Shown: piece after piece, positions 1 through 6,059 of the stretch
Numbering within the stretch: position 1 is the stretch's first letter
Layout of the letters: every line of letters begins with the position of its first letter
The notes under the pieces: generated by a model
The model's database searches: none
Told to the model about the DNA's origin: nothing
The model's input: only the letters and a program-made list of their open reading frames with translations
Source: an uncultured Curvibacter sp.
GTDB lineage: Bacteria; Pseudomonadota; Gammaproteobacteria; Burkholderiales; Burkholderiaceae
NCBI GenBank assembly: GCA_946481355.1
Contig: CAMLNH010000115.1
Location: 1-8,154 of the forward strand
Direction: 5' to 3'
Length of the DNA: 8,154 nucleotides
Made by a program: the position numbers and the translations under genes

Positions 1-131
1 GTACGTGAGGATGGCGACAACGAAGTTGCGGCGCAGGCTGACTTTCGCTGCCCGAGAGTCAAGCGCAGCGGCCGTAGCCAGCACCGCCCAACGCAGTAAT
101 CGGGCTGCGCAGTAGATTTATTCGTAAGTTT
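1..131. other. Window-edge sequence without a supported gene
   Basis: These bases lie downstream of the universal stress gene. Two short plus-strand frames are open from the window edge, about 32 and 37 codons long, and end in TAA near base 97 and in TAG near base 114. They could be the tail of a plus-strand gene, but neither has a recognisable motif. A minus-strand frame from a GTG near base 83 is also open to the edge. No ATG-started gene, RNA gene or convincing terminator hairpin is visible. The stretch contains the 8-bp palindrome CTGCGCAG and a weak GCCC/GGGC inverted repeat without a T-tract, so the end of the uspA transcript cannot be placed. Confidence 0.4.
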
Positions 132-569
132 TTAGCGTGTGATGACGACCAGCACGCTACAGGACGCGATCTCGATCAGCGCCTTGGAGACCGAGCCACG
201 CCACCAGCGCGCCGCCCAACCCTCCAGGTGCTTGTGTCCTACCACGATGAGGTCGGCGCCGATGCGCTCAGCCGTGCGCGCGAGCTCCTGCACCGGGTCG
301 CCCACCACCACCTCACCCCGGACCTGCAGGCCGCTGTCGCGCAGCTTGCGCACGCCCTCGTCCAGCACGTCCTGGTAGCGCTGCTTCTCGATCTCCTCCA
401 GCCGCGCGTCGTAGACCCCGCCCTCGGGGCCGATGGCAGCGATCGGCGGCGGCATCACGGCCACCAGTGCCAGATCGGCCTGGCTCCATTGCGCCACTTC
501 ACGGCTGTCCAGCAAGGCCTTCTGGCCCGAGGAAGAACCGTCGTATCCCAACAAGATGCGCTTGTACAT
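132..569 (-). CDS. UspA-family universal stress protein
   Basis: A 145-residue single-domain universal stress protein, the usual length for the family. It is a soluble cytoplasmic protein of the adenine-nucleotide alpha-hydrolase fold, and such proteins usually dimerise and help survival under stress or growth arrest. The N-terminus (MYKRILLGYDGS, with D10 and G11-S12) is the typical first strand and ATP-binding loop. V88-V89-G90-D91-P92 matches the central VxxGxP/D region. The C-terminus has G111-H-K-H-L, then W-R-G125-S126-V-S, and ends in the typical CSVLVV strand. The second Gly of the classical G-x2-G-x9-G(S/T) ATP motif is His here and the spacing is one residue longer. From memory, close betaproteobacterial relatives share this form, so ATP binding is likely but not certain. 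The start is secured by a strong AAAGGAG site 7 nt upstream. The gene lies 51 bp downstream of the histidine kinase on the same strand with no visible terminator between them, so co-transcription with the two-component system is plausible. Confidence 0.93.
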   Translation of the reverse strand: MYKRILLGYDGSSSGQKALLDSREVAQWSQADLALVAVMPPPIAAIGPEGGVYDARLEEIEKQRYQDVLDEGVRKLRDSGLQVRGEVVVGDPVQELARTAERIGADLIVVGHKHLEGWAARWWRGSVSKALIEIASCSVLVVITR

Positions 570-576
570 GGCAGAA

Positions 577-583
577 CTCCTTT
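577..583 (-). promoter_or_regulatory. Shine-Dalgarno site of uspA
   Basis: On the minus strand the sequence reads AAAGGAG, followed by 7 nt and then the uspA ATG. It is one of the clearest ribosome binding sites in the window and fixes the start at 569. The rest of the 51-bp gap to the kinase stop (570-620) shows neither a convincing promoter nor a terminator hairpin. Confidence 0.75.
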
Positions 584-620
584 TCTTCGATGGTCTTGGA
601 TGGCTGATCTCGCTGGCATC

Positions 621-1928
621 TTAGGCCGGTGACGCAGGACTGCCAAGCTGCGGATCACCCTGCCCTCCCAATTGAAGGGTGACGGCAAAGCCGTGCTCGC
701 AGGGCAGCAGCAGCAGTTGCCCGCCATGCGCACGCGCAACCCCGTGCGCAAGCACCAGTCCCAGCCCCGTCGGACCTTCGGCGTCGTCGCTCAGCAGCGC
801 CGCCTGCAGGGCCACACGACGGGCCTCGCTCACACCCGGCCCGTCGTCCTGCAGTGTCAGGACATGCGGCGCAGGCGTCGTGATCTGCACCCGGTGGGCG
901 CCATGGCGCAAGGCATTGTCAAGCAGGTTCAGCAGGGCTGCGGCCAGCAGATCCGGGTCTGCGTCCACGCGCGCGTCCGGGGCCACCTGCAGGTCCAGCC
1001 CTTCCACGGCAAGTCGCGACAACAGGCCGGCGAGCTCCACCGTCTCACGCCGCAGCGCCACGCCGCTGCGAAACAGGGCCAGCAAGGCCACCACCACGCG
1101 CTGCAGCCGGTCGGCTGCGGTGCGCACCCGCTGCAACCTCGGCTGCAAGGCCTCGGGCGCCTCGCGCAAGGCCACGGCCAGCTGCGCGTCCATGCCCGCC
1201 AGCGGCGTGCGCAAGGCATGGGCCGCATGCGCGCTGAAGGCCCGCTCCTGCGCCAGCCGGCGGGCCAGCTGCGTGGCCAGCTCGTCGAGCGCTTGATGCA
1301 TGGGCTGCAGCTCCTCGCGCTCGGCCGGGCCCAGCGTGGCCCCGGGCGCCAGCAGGTCGTGGCCACGCAAGCGGTCCGACAGATGCTGCAGCGGTAGCAG
1401 TTCGCGCGCCACGCGCAGGCGCAGCCAGAGGTACATCAGCAAGGCCACGGTCAGCGTGGCCAGCGCGGCGTTGAACACCACTTCCCAGACGGCCTCCATC
1501 TGCTCGTCCTGCGATTGCGCCACATAGAGCATCGTTCCGCCGCCCTCCATTGCCGCGCCATAGACACGCCAGCCCGGCCGGTCGGCAAAGCCCGGGGCTG
1601 GCGTGGCGCTGAACGGCTGCGCCGGCGCGCGCGACGACGCCTGCAGCAGGCGCGGCACCGGGCCTGCCGTGTAATCCACGAGCTGCCAGGCGTAGCGGCT
1701 GCTGGCCTGCGCGGGTGCGACGACCCGAGGGCCCGCCGCGTCGGGACTGTCGTCCAGCGTGGCCTGCATGGCTTCGGCCGCGCCCTGCAGGGTGTCGTCC
1801 AGCAACTCGCGCACCTCATGGCGCACCGCCAGCCAGACCGCCAGCGAAATGGCCACGCTCCACAACGCAGCCCCCACCAGCAGGGTGCGGGCGAGGCGAC
1901 GGCCGATGGAGGGCAAGGTTTGCGTCAT
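621..1928 (-). CDS. Sensor histidine kinase, QseC/PmrB-like
   Basis: A 435-residue inner-membrane sensor kinase, partner of the adjacent response regulator. The order is: TM1 about residues 13-35; a periplasmic region about 36-150; TM2 about 151-171; a HAMP-like linker about 172-225; the HisKA dimerisation helix with H-box FSAHAAHALRTPLAG (phospho-acceptor H237, T241 at H+4); an N-box with N334 and N338 (NLLDNALRHG); G1 box D361-D362-G-P-G; G2 box G388-L-G390; and an HGG motif at 401-403. The periplasmic part, about 115 residues, is much longer than the short loop of enterobacterial PmrB and closer in size to QseC or TctE, so the signal cannot be guessed from PmrB. The acidic residue that normally follows the phospho-acceptor His is Ala238. 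The ATG was chosen because it overlaps the regulator stop in TGATG and has GGAGGT just upstream. The frame extends further upstream to 2129, but only in the alternative frame of the regulator. Stops in TAA. Confidence 0.93.
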   Translation of the reverse strand: MTQTLPSIGRRLARTLLVGAALWSVAISLAVWLAVRHEVRELLDDTLQGAAEAMQATLDDSPDAAGPRVVAPAQASSRYAWQLVDYTAGPVPRLLQASSRAPAQPFSATPAPGFADRPGWRVYGAAMEGGGTMLYVAQSQDEQMEAVWEVVFNAALATLTVALLMYLWLRLRVARELLPLQHLSDRLRGHDLLAPGATLGPAEREELQPMHQALDELATQLARRLAQERAFSAHAAHALRTPLAGMDAQLAVALREAPEALQPRLQRVRTAADRLQRVVVALLALFRSGVALRRETVELAGLLSRLAVEGLDLQVAPDARVDADPDLLAAALLNLLDNALRHGAHRVQITTPAPHVLTLQDDGPGVSEARRVALQAALLSDDAEGPTGLGLVLAHGVARAHGGQLLLLPCEHGFAVTLQLGGQGDPQLGSPASPA

Positions 1929-2587
1929 CAGACCTCCACCGGCACCCGGTAGCCTAGGCCGCGCACCGTTTCGATCAGCGTGGCCCCCAGCTTGCGCCGC
2001 AGGGCCGACACATGGACTTCCAGCGCATTGCTGGCCAGTTCGGCCTCGAAGCCCAGCACCAGGCGCTCCAGATCGGCCTTGGGCACGATGCGCCCGGCGC
2101 GCAGCACCAGCGCCTCCAGCACGGCCCACTCGCGTGCCGTCAGGTCCACACGCTGGCCCTCGCGCCAGGCCGCGTGGGCGCCCAGGTCCAGTTCCACCTC
2201 ACCCATGCGGCGGCGCGAGGTGGCCGCACCGGCATGGCGGCGGCTCACGGCGCGCAGCCGCGCCGCCAGCTCCTCGGGTGCAAAGGGTTTGACCAGATAG
2301 TCGTCGGCCCCGCTGTCCAGGCCCTCGATGCGCTCGTGCAGACGGTCACGTGCAGTAAGCACCAGGGCGGGCGTGGCATCGCCACGCGCACGACGCTGGC
2401 GCAGCCACTGCAGGCCCGAGCCGTCGGGCAGCTGCCAGTCCACCAGCAGGGCGTCGAAAGGCTCGCCGCGCAGTGCGTCCACTGCCAGCAGGCTGCGGCA
2501 CCAATCGACCACATGGCCCTCGGCACGCAGGAAGTCGGCCAGACCTCCGCCCAGGGTTTCGTCGTCTTCGATCAGCAGCAGCCGCAT
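1928..2587 (-). CDS. OmpR-family response regulator, QseB/PmrA-like
   Basis: A 219-residue DNA-binding response regulator of the usual OmpR/PhoB length. The receiver domain (about 1-115) has the acidic pair E7-D8-D9 in LLLIEDDE, phospho-acceptor D50 in LLVDWQLPDGSG, switch residue T78 in LVLTARD, and K100 in DYLVKPF. A linker leads to the winged-helix domain (about 128-219), with LTAREWAVLEAL, recognition-helix region NALEVHVSALRRKLG and C-terminal GLGYRVP. All phosphorylation residues are intact. It is the first gene of its operon, overlaps the kinase gene by one base, and is divergent from the phosphoethanolamine transferase. The tandem repeat 38-54 bp upstream of its ATG is the natural candidate for its own binding site, so autoregulation plus control of the divergent operon is likely by inference. 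No strong Shine-Dalgarno site precedes the ATG: an AAGG lies 11 nt upstream and overlaps a possible extended -10 (TGCTAAGGT). Best matches by motif are QseB, PmrA/BasR and TctD-type regulators; I cannot choose among them. Confidence 0.94.
   Translation of the reverse strand: MRLLLIEDDETLGGGLADFLRAEGHVVDWCRSLLAVDALRGEPFDALLVDWQLPDGSGLQWLRQRRARGDATPALVLTARDRLHERIEGLDSGADDYLVKPFAPEELAARLRAVSRRHAGAATSRRRMGEVELDLGAHAAWREGQRVDLTAREWAVLEALVLRAGRIVPKADLERLVLGFEAELASNALEVHVSALRRKLGATLIETVRGLGYRVPVEV
1932..1937 (-). promoter_or_regulatory. Shine-Dalgarno site of the histidine kinase inside the regulator gene
   Basis: GGAGGT on the minus strand lies 3 nt before the kinase ATG and forms part of the last codons of the response regulator. 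Together with the TGATG stop/start overlap it indicates translational coupling of the two genes. The spacing is somewhat short. Confidence 0.6.
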
Positions 2588-2624
2588 GATGGGGGCGACC
2601 TTAGCAGATGCGAGGGCCGCTCCT

Positions 2625-2641
2625 CTTCAGGTCCGCTTCAG
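2625..2641. promoter_or_regulatory. Candidate operator: tandem CTTCAG-N5-CTTCAG (PmrA-box geometry)
   Basis: Two identical hexamers CTTCAG stand in direct repeat with a 5-bp spacer (11-bp period) in the 76-bp region between the divergent regulator and transferase genes. PmrA/BasR-type regulators bind YTTAAK-N5-YTTAAK, so each half here differs from that consensus at one position (C for A), with the same hexamer length and spacing. OmpR-family dimers bind such head-to-tail repeats. It lies 22 bp before the transferase ATG and 37 bp before the regulator ATG. Relative to the regulator gene it sits just upstream of a weak extended -10 (TGCTAAGGT, about 2598-2606), a sensible place for autoregulation. 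Its closeness to the transferase ATG is odd if that start is right. Confidence 0.5.
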
Positions 2642-2663
2642 GCTGGCGCGGCGCAATCGGCGC

Positions 2664-4331
2664 ATGTCCAGCATCACCGCCCCCACCGCCCGCCTGCGGC
2701 CCATCGCCATCGAGCACCTCATCGTGCTCGCCAGCCTGTACTGGGTGCTCTCGGCCAACGGCCTGTTCTTCGAGGCGGCGCGCCAGGGCCGGCCCTGGGC
2801 CGAGGGCTCCACCTGGGGCTTTCTGGCCGCTCTCGCCTTCGGCCTGTTCGGTCTGCACGTGCTGCTGCTCTCGCTCGTGGCACACCGCCGCACGGCCAAG
2901 CCCGTGCTCAGCCTGCTGCTCATCGCCACCGCCGCCAGCAGCTGGTTCATGCAGGCCTACGGCATCTACCTGGACCCGAGCATGGTGCGCAACGTACTCC
3001 GCACCGACGTGGCCGAAGCGCGTGAACTCTGGTCGGGCGCGCTGCTCGTGCACCTGCTGCTCTACGCCGGCCTGCCCCTGCTGCTGCTGCACAAGGTGCA
3101 GATCGCCCCGCAAAGCTGGCGCAGGGCCATGCTGCGCCGCGCTGCGCTGATCGGTGGCGCGGTGCTGCTGCTGCTGGCCGTGCTCCTGGCCATCTTCCAG
3201 CCCCTCGCCTCGCTCATGCGCAACCACCGCGAACTGCGCTACCTGGCCACGCCCGCCAATCTGCTGTGGTCCGTGGGCTCCGTGCTGGCCCATGAATCGC
3301 GCGACACTCTGCAGCCGCGCCAGCCTCTCGATGCGCACGCCTGGCTGGGCGCCGCGCCCAGCCAGCGCCCGCGCGTGCTGGTGCTCGTGATCGGCGAGAC
3401 GGCCCGGACTGCCAACTGGGGACTGTCGGGCTATGCGCGGCAGACCACGCCCGAACTCGCCCGCCTGCCCGTGCTGAACGTCGACGCGGTCACGAGCTGC
3501 GGCACCAACACCGAGGTCTCCGTACCCTGCCTGTTTGCGCCCGTGGGTCGGCGCGACTACGACGAGGCGCGCATCCGCGGCAGCGAATCACTGCTGCACC
3601 TGCTGGCACAGGCCGGTGTGGCCGTGCACTGGCGCGACAACCAGTCAGGCTGCAAGGGCGTATGCGACGGCCTGCCGCAGGACAGCGTAGCCGCGCTCAA
3701 CCCGCCGGGCCTGTGCGCCGAAGGCCGCTGCGTGGACGAGGGCCTGCTGGCCGGGCTGGACGCGCGCCTGGTGCAAGCCTCGGGCACCCAGGTCTGGGTG
3801 TTGCACATGCTGGGCAACCACGGGCCCTCGTACTTCCGGCGCTACCCTGCGGCCTACGCGCGCTTCCAGCCCGCCTGCGAGCAGGACGACCTGCGCCTGT
3901 GCTCGCGCGAAGAGATCGTCAACGCCTACGACAACGCCCTGCTCTACACCGACCACGTGCTCGCCAGCCTCATCGGCACGCTGCAGACCCACGCCGATCG
4001 CGTGGACAGCTTCATGCTCTACGTCTCCGACCACGGCGAGTCGCTGGGCGAGAAAGGCCTGTACCTGCACGGCATGCCTTATGCCATCGCCCCGGACGAG
4101 CAGACCCGCGTGCCCATGACGCTCTGGTGGTCCGAAGGCTGGCGCGCACACAGCGGACTGGACCCGGCCTGCCTGCGCCACCATGCCGCCGCGCCCGTGC
4201 AACACGACCACCTCTTCCACACCGTGCTCGGCCTGCTGGACGTGCGCAGCCGCGTCTATGAACCAGCCTGGGACCTGAGCGCCGGTTGCCAGACCGCACG
4301 GGCCACCACCTTGGCACCGGACATCCATTGA
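2664..4331 (+). CDS. eptA: Phosphoethanolamine transferase, EptA/MCR family
   Basis: A 555-residue inner-membrane enzyme that would transfer phosphoethanolamine from phosphatidylethanolamine to lipid A (or another envelope acceptor), releasing diacylglycerol and lowering negative surface charge. The N-terminal half has about five hydrophobic segments (roughly 15-35, 50-74, 80-100, 122-143, 160-180). The C-terminal periplasmic sulfatase-fold domain carries every key residue of the family: E245 in IGETAR, nucleophile T283 in SCGTNT, H381 and H386 in LHMLGNHGP, D456-H457 in SDHGES, and H469 in YLHG. Cysteine pairs match the usual disulfides: C279/C289, C330/C334, C351/C356 and C405/C413. Length is typical (about 540-570). 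The start at MSSITAPTARLRP was chosen because it gives the normal short cytoplasmic N-terminus. It has no clear Shine-Dalgarno site, and in-frame ATGs at 2586 and 2589 would add 25-26 residues and overlap the regulator start. It is divergent from the two-component system and followed after 2 bp by the PAP2 gene. Chromosomal orthologue versus acquired MCR-type cannot be settled, but codon use matches the neighbours. Confidence 0.93.
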   Translation: MSSITAPTARLRPIAIEHLIVLASLYWVLSANGLFFEAARQGRPWAEGSTWGFLAALAFGLFGLHVLLLSLVAHRRTAKPVLSLLLIATAASSWFMQAYGIYLDPSMVRNVLRTDVAEARELWSGALLVHLLLYAGLPLLLLHKVQIAPQSWRRAMLRRAALIGGAVLLLLAVLLAIFQPLASLMRNHRELRYLATPANLLWSVGSVLAHESRDTLQPRQPLDAHAWLGAAPSQRPRVLVLVIGETARTANWGLSGYARQTTPELARLPVLNVDAVTSCGTNTEVSVPCLFAPVGRRDYDEARIRGSESLLHLLAQAGVAVHWRDNQSGCKGVCDGLPQDSVAALNPPGLCAEGRCVDEGLLAGLDARLVQASGTQVWVLHMLGNHGPSYFRRYPAAYARFQPACEQDDLRLCSREEIVNAYDNALLYTDHVLASLIGTLQTHADRVDSFMLYVSDHGESLGEKGLYLHGMPYAIAPDEQTRVPMTLWWSEGWRAHSGLDPACLRHHAAAPVQHDHLFHTVLGLLDVRSRVYEPAWDLSAGCQTARATTLAPDIH

Positions 4332-4333
4332 CG

Positions 4334-5008
4334 ATGGCCTCCGAGGCACGCCGAGGTCCGCGCGATCTGGCCGTGACACTGGCCACGCTGCTGCTCGTGC
4401 TGGCCTGGGACGCCAGCGGGCTGGACTTGGCCGTCACCCAGGCCCTTGCCAACGCGCGCGGCTTTCCCTGGCGCGAGGCCTGGCTCACGCGCACCCTGCT
4501 GCATGAAGGTGGCCGTCTGCTGGCGGCCGGCACGCTGCTGATCCTGATGCTCCACGCCCTGCGGCCCATGCACGAGACCGATGCCCGGCACCTGCCCTGG
4601 GCCGGCGTGGGTGCGGTACTGCTCAACCTCGCTGCCGTGCCGGCCCTCAAGCGCAGCGCCACCACCAGCTGTCCGTGGGACCTGGCGGCCTTCGGCGGCA
4701 GCGCGCGCTATGTCTCGCATTGGGACTGGGGGGTACCGGATCTCGGCCCCGGGCACTGCTTTCCCTCGGGCCATGCGGTGGCGGGCTTTGCCTTCATCGC
4801 GCTCTACTTCGTCTGGCGCCACAGCCGGCCCGCGCGGGCCCGGCGCTGGCTGCTCTATGCGCTGGGCACCGGTCTGGCCTATGGCACAGCCCAGGTGCTG
4901 CGCGGCGCGCACTTTGTGAGCCATGTGGCCTGGTCGGCCTGGCTCTGCTGGACCTTGCCGGCCGCGGCCAGTGCGCTGAGCCGCCGACTCCTTGGGGGAC
5001 GGCGTTAG
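4334..5008 (+). CDS. PAP2-family membrane phosphatase
   Basis: A 224-residue multi-pass inner-membrane protein of the PAP2 superfamily, whose members dephosphorylate lipid phosphates such as lipid A, undecaprenyl diphosphate or phosphatidic acid. Hydrophobic segments lie at about 12-25, 62-76, 89-105, 148-161, 172-186 and 198-213. The motifs can be placed: motif 1 K106-x6-C113-P114 (where the classical KxxxxxxRP has Arg), motif 2 F-P144-S-G-H147, and motif 3 around R190-G-A-H193-F-V-S-H197. Both catalytic His (H147, H193) are present, but the motif 3 SR is A186-Q187 and the closing Asp is His197. From memory, the CPWD and RGAHFxSH forms belong to a PAP2 subfamily (COG3907-like) often found beside EptA genes and regulators. 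The ATG lies 2 bp after the transferase stop with no Shine-Dalgarno site, so it is probably translationally coupled. A TTG at 4328 overlapping that stop is an alternative start. The stop overlaps that of the convergent sensor gene. The substrate is unknown; a lipid A phosphatase or a lipid-recycling enzyme serving the transferase is the best guess. Confidence 0.85.
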   Translation: MASEARRGPRDLAVTLATLLLVLAWDASGLDLAVTQALANARGFPWREAWLTRTLLHEGGRLLAAGTLLILMLHALRPMHETDARHLPWAGVGAVLLNLAAVPALKRSATTSCPWDLAAFGGSARYVSHWDWGVPDLGPGHCFPSGHAVAGFAFIALYFVWRHSRPARARRWLLYALGTGLAYGTAQVLRGAHFVSHVAWSAWLCWTLPAAASALSRRLLGGRR

Positions 5009-5973
5009 CGACGGCGCCGCAACAACAGGCCCGCGAGCACCAGCAGCAGCGCACTGATGCCGGCCGCCCACAGCCGATAGCGGATGTGGCGCTGCTGTAT
5101 CGGCGCCAGCGCATCGTCCAGGGTCGTGCCCACCGCCACCAGCATCGGGTAGCCGTCCATGCGGCGATAGCTGAGCAGACGCGCCACGCCGTCCACCTCC
5201 TGCCCGTCGTCCATGTAGGCCCCTTGCGCTTGCGTCAGCTGACGCTGCAGCCAGGGCAGGCGCCGGGCATCCATGCCGAAGCGGCTCTCCTGTCCGATCT
5301 TGCGCGCGCGTACCACGCCGTCGAGTCCGCTCAGTTCCAGCAGACCCTGGGCACCCAGATCGGCCTCGCCGTAGAAGGCGGTGAAGTTCTCAGGTTCCAC
5401 CGACATCACCACCACGCCGCCGAAGCTGCCGTCGGCGCGCGTGATGCGCAGCGACATGGGCACCTGCCAGCGCCCCGAGACGCGGCCAAGCACCGGCGCG
5501 CTCACGAAGAGCACGTCGCCCCGGCTCTCGCGCTGCAGGCGGAAGAAATCGCGATCTGCATAGTTGACGCGGCCTGTCGCGTGGCTGCTGCTGACGATCT
5601 CGCCGCGCTCATCCACCACGCTGATGATGTTGAACATGGCCTCGCGGATCACGCCCTGCTGCACCCACGCGCCCAGGGGCAGGCGCGCGGCCTGGCGCAG
5701 GGACTGCTCACGCACGAAGGCCGCTACCTGCTCGGCCGCCTTGAGCGTGCGATAGACCTGCTGCTCATAGGCTGCGGCCAGCTTGGCACTGGCGTGCAGG
5801 GCTGTCTCCAGCGCCTGCTGCCGCTCGATCGTGATGCGGTACTGAGCCACCCACCAGATGGCCGCGATGGCCAGCACGCAGATCAGCACGATGGACGCAT
5901 TGAGCCGCGTGGCATACAGGCGGGTCGGGGACTGGTCCTGCCGGGTGCTGGAGGGTGACGGGGATGAACTCAT
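5005..5973 (-). CDS. Membrane-anchored dCache-like sensor protein without output domain
   Basis: A 322-residue protein with a 27-residue Ser/Pro-rich cytoplasmic N-terminus, TM1 at about 28-46, an extracytoplasmic region 47-300, TM2 at about 302-317, and a stop right after a run of five Arg. The periplasmic part resembles the double-Cache (PDC) fold: a long membrane-proximal helix (49-95), ISVVDERGEIVSSS at 117-130, the characteristic YADRDFF at 138-144, a second module with GLDGVVRARK, and the membrane-proximal GYPMLVAVGTTLDD. This architecture normally feeds a GGDEF, histidine kinase or chemotaxis domain, but here nothing follows TM2. No such domain is seen in other frames downstream, where the convergent PAP2 gene occupies the DNA. 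It may be a stand-alone ligand-binding subunit or a decayed sensor. The ATG at 5973 was chosen because it gives a normal N-terminus. The frame stays open to an ATG at 6114, but that start overlaps the TonB-like gene and would translate the hexamer repeats as VYVYV. No Shine-Dalgarno site is visible. Confidence 0.8.
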   Translation of the reverse strand: MSSSPSPSSTRQDQSPTRLYATRLNASIVLICVLAIAAIWWVAQYRITIERQQALETALHASAKLAAAYEQQVYRTLKAAEQVAAFVREQSLRQAARLPLGAWVQQGVIREAMFNIISVVDERGEIVSSSHATGRVNYADRDFFRLQRESRGDVLFVSAPVLGRVSGRWQVPMSLRITRADGSFGGVVVMSVEPENFTAFYGEADLGAQGLLELSGLDGVVRARKIGQESRFGMDARRLPWLQRQLTQAQGAYMDDGQEVDGVARLLSYRRMDGYPMLVAVGTTLDDALAPIQQRHIRYRLWAAGISALLLVLAGLLLRRRR

Positions 5974-6059
5974 GCGCTTGAACGGTACGGTGCTGGCCGC
6001 AGCTGGGCCAGGTGATTCAGGCCCTAGTTTATGCGGCGGACCCGCTATGTGATCGGCAG

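Noticed and set aside
1929..2129. N-terminal extension of the histidine kinase by 67 codons
   Set aside because: It overlaps the regulator's DNA-binding domain in another frame and is Gly/Ala/Arg-rich. The TGATG overlap with GGAGGT upstream explains the start at 1928.
2328..2663. N-terminal extension of the transferase by 112 codons
   Set aside because: The extension is antisense to the regulator, Arg/Ser-rich, and would put a long non-family segment before the first membrane helix. The family normally starts shortly before that helix.
2012..3025. A 337-codon open plus-strand frame across the regulator and the start of the transferase
   Set aside because: It is antisense to the well-supported regulator and out of frame with the transferase. 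The translation has no domain pattern.
3645..5071. Two long minus-strand frames (3645-4379 and 4256-5071) opposite the transferase and PAP2 genes
   Set aside because: Both lie antisense to genes with intact catalytic motifs and read as Gly/Arg/Gln-rich filler without recognisable family features.
4675..5958. A 427-codon open plus-strand frame
   Set aside because: It runs in another frame through the PAP2 gene and antisense to the dCache gene. Its translation is low-complexity (Arg/His/Ala/Gln-rich) with no motif, as expected for a shadow frame in GC-rich DNA.
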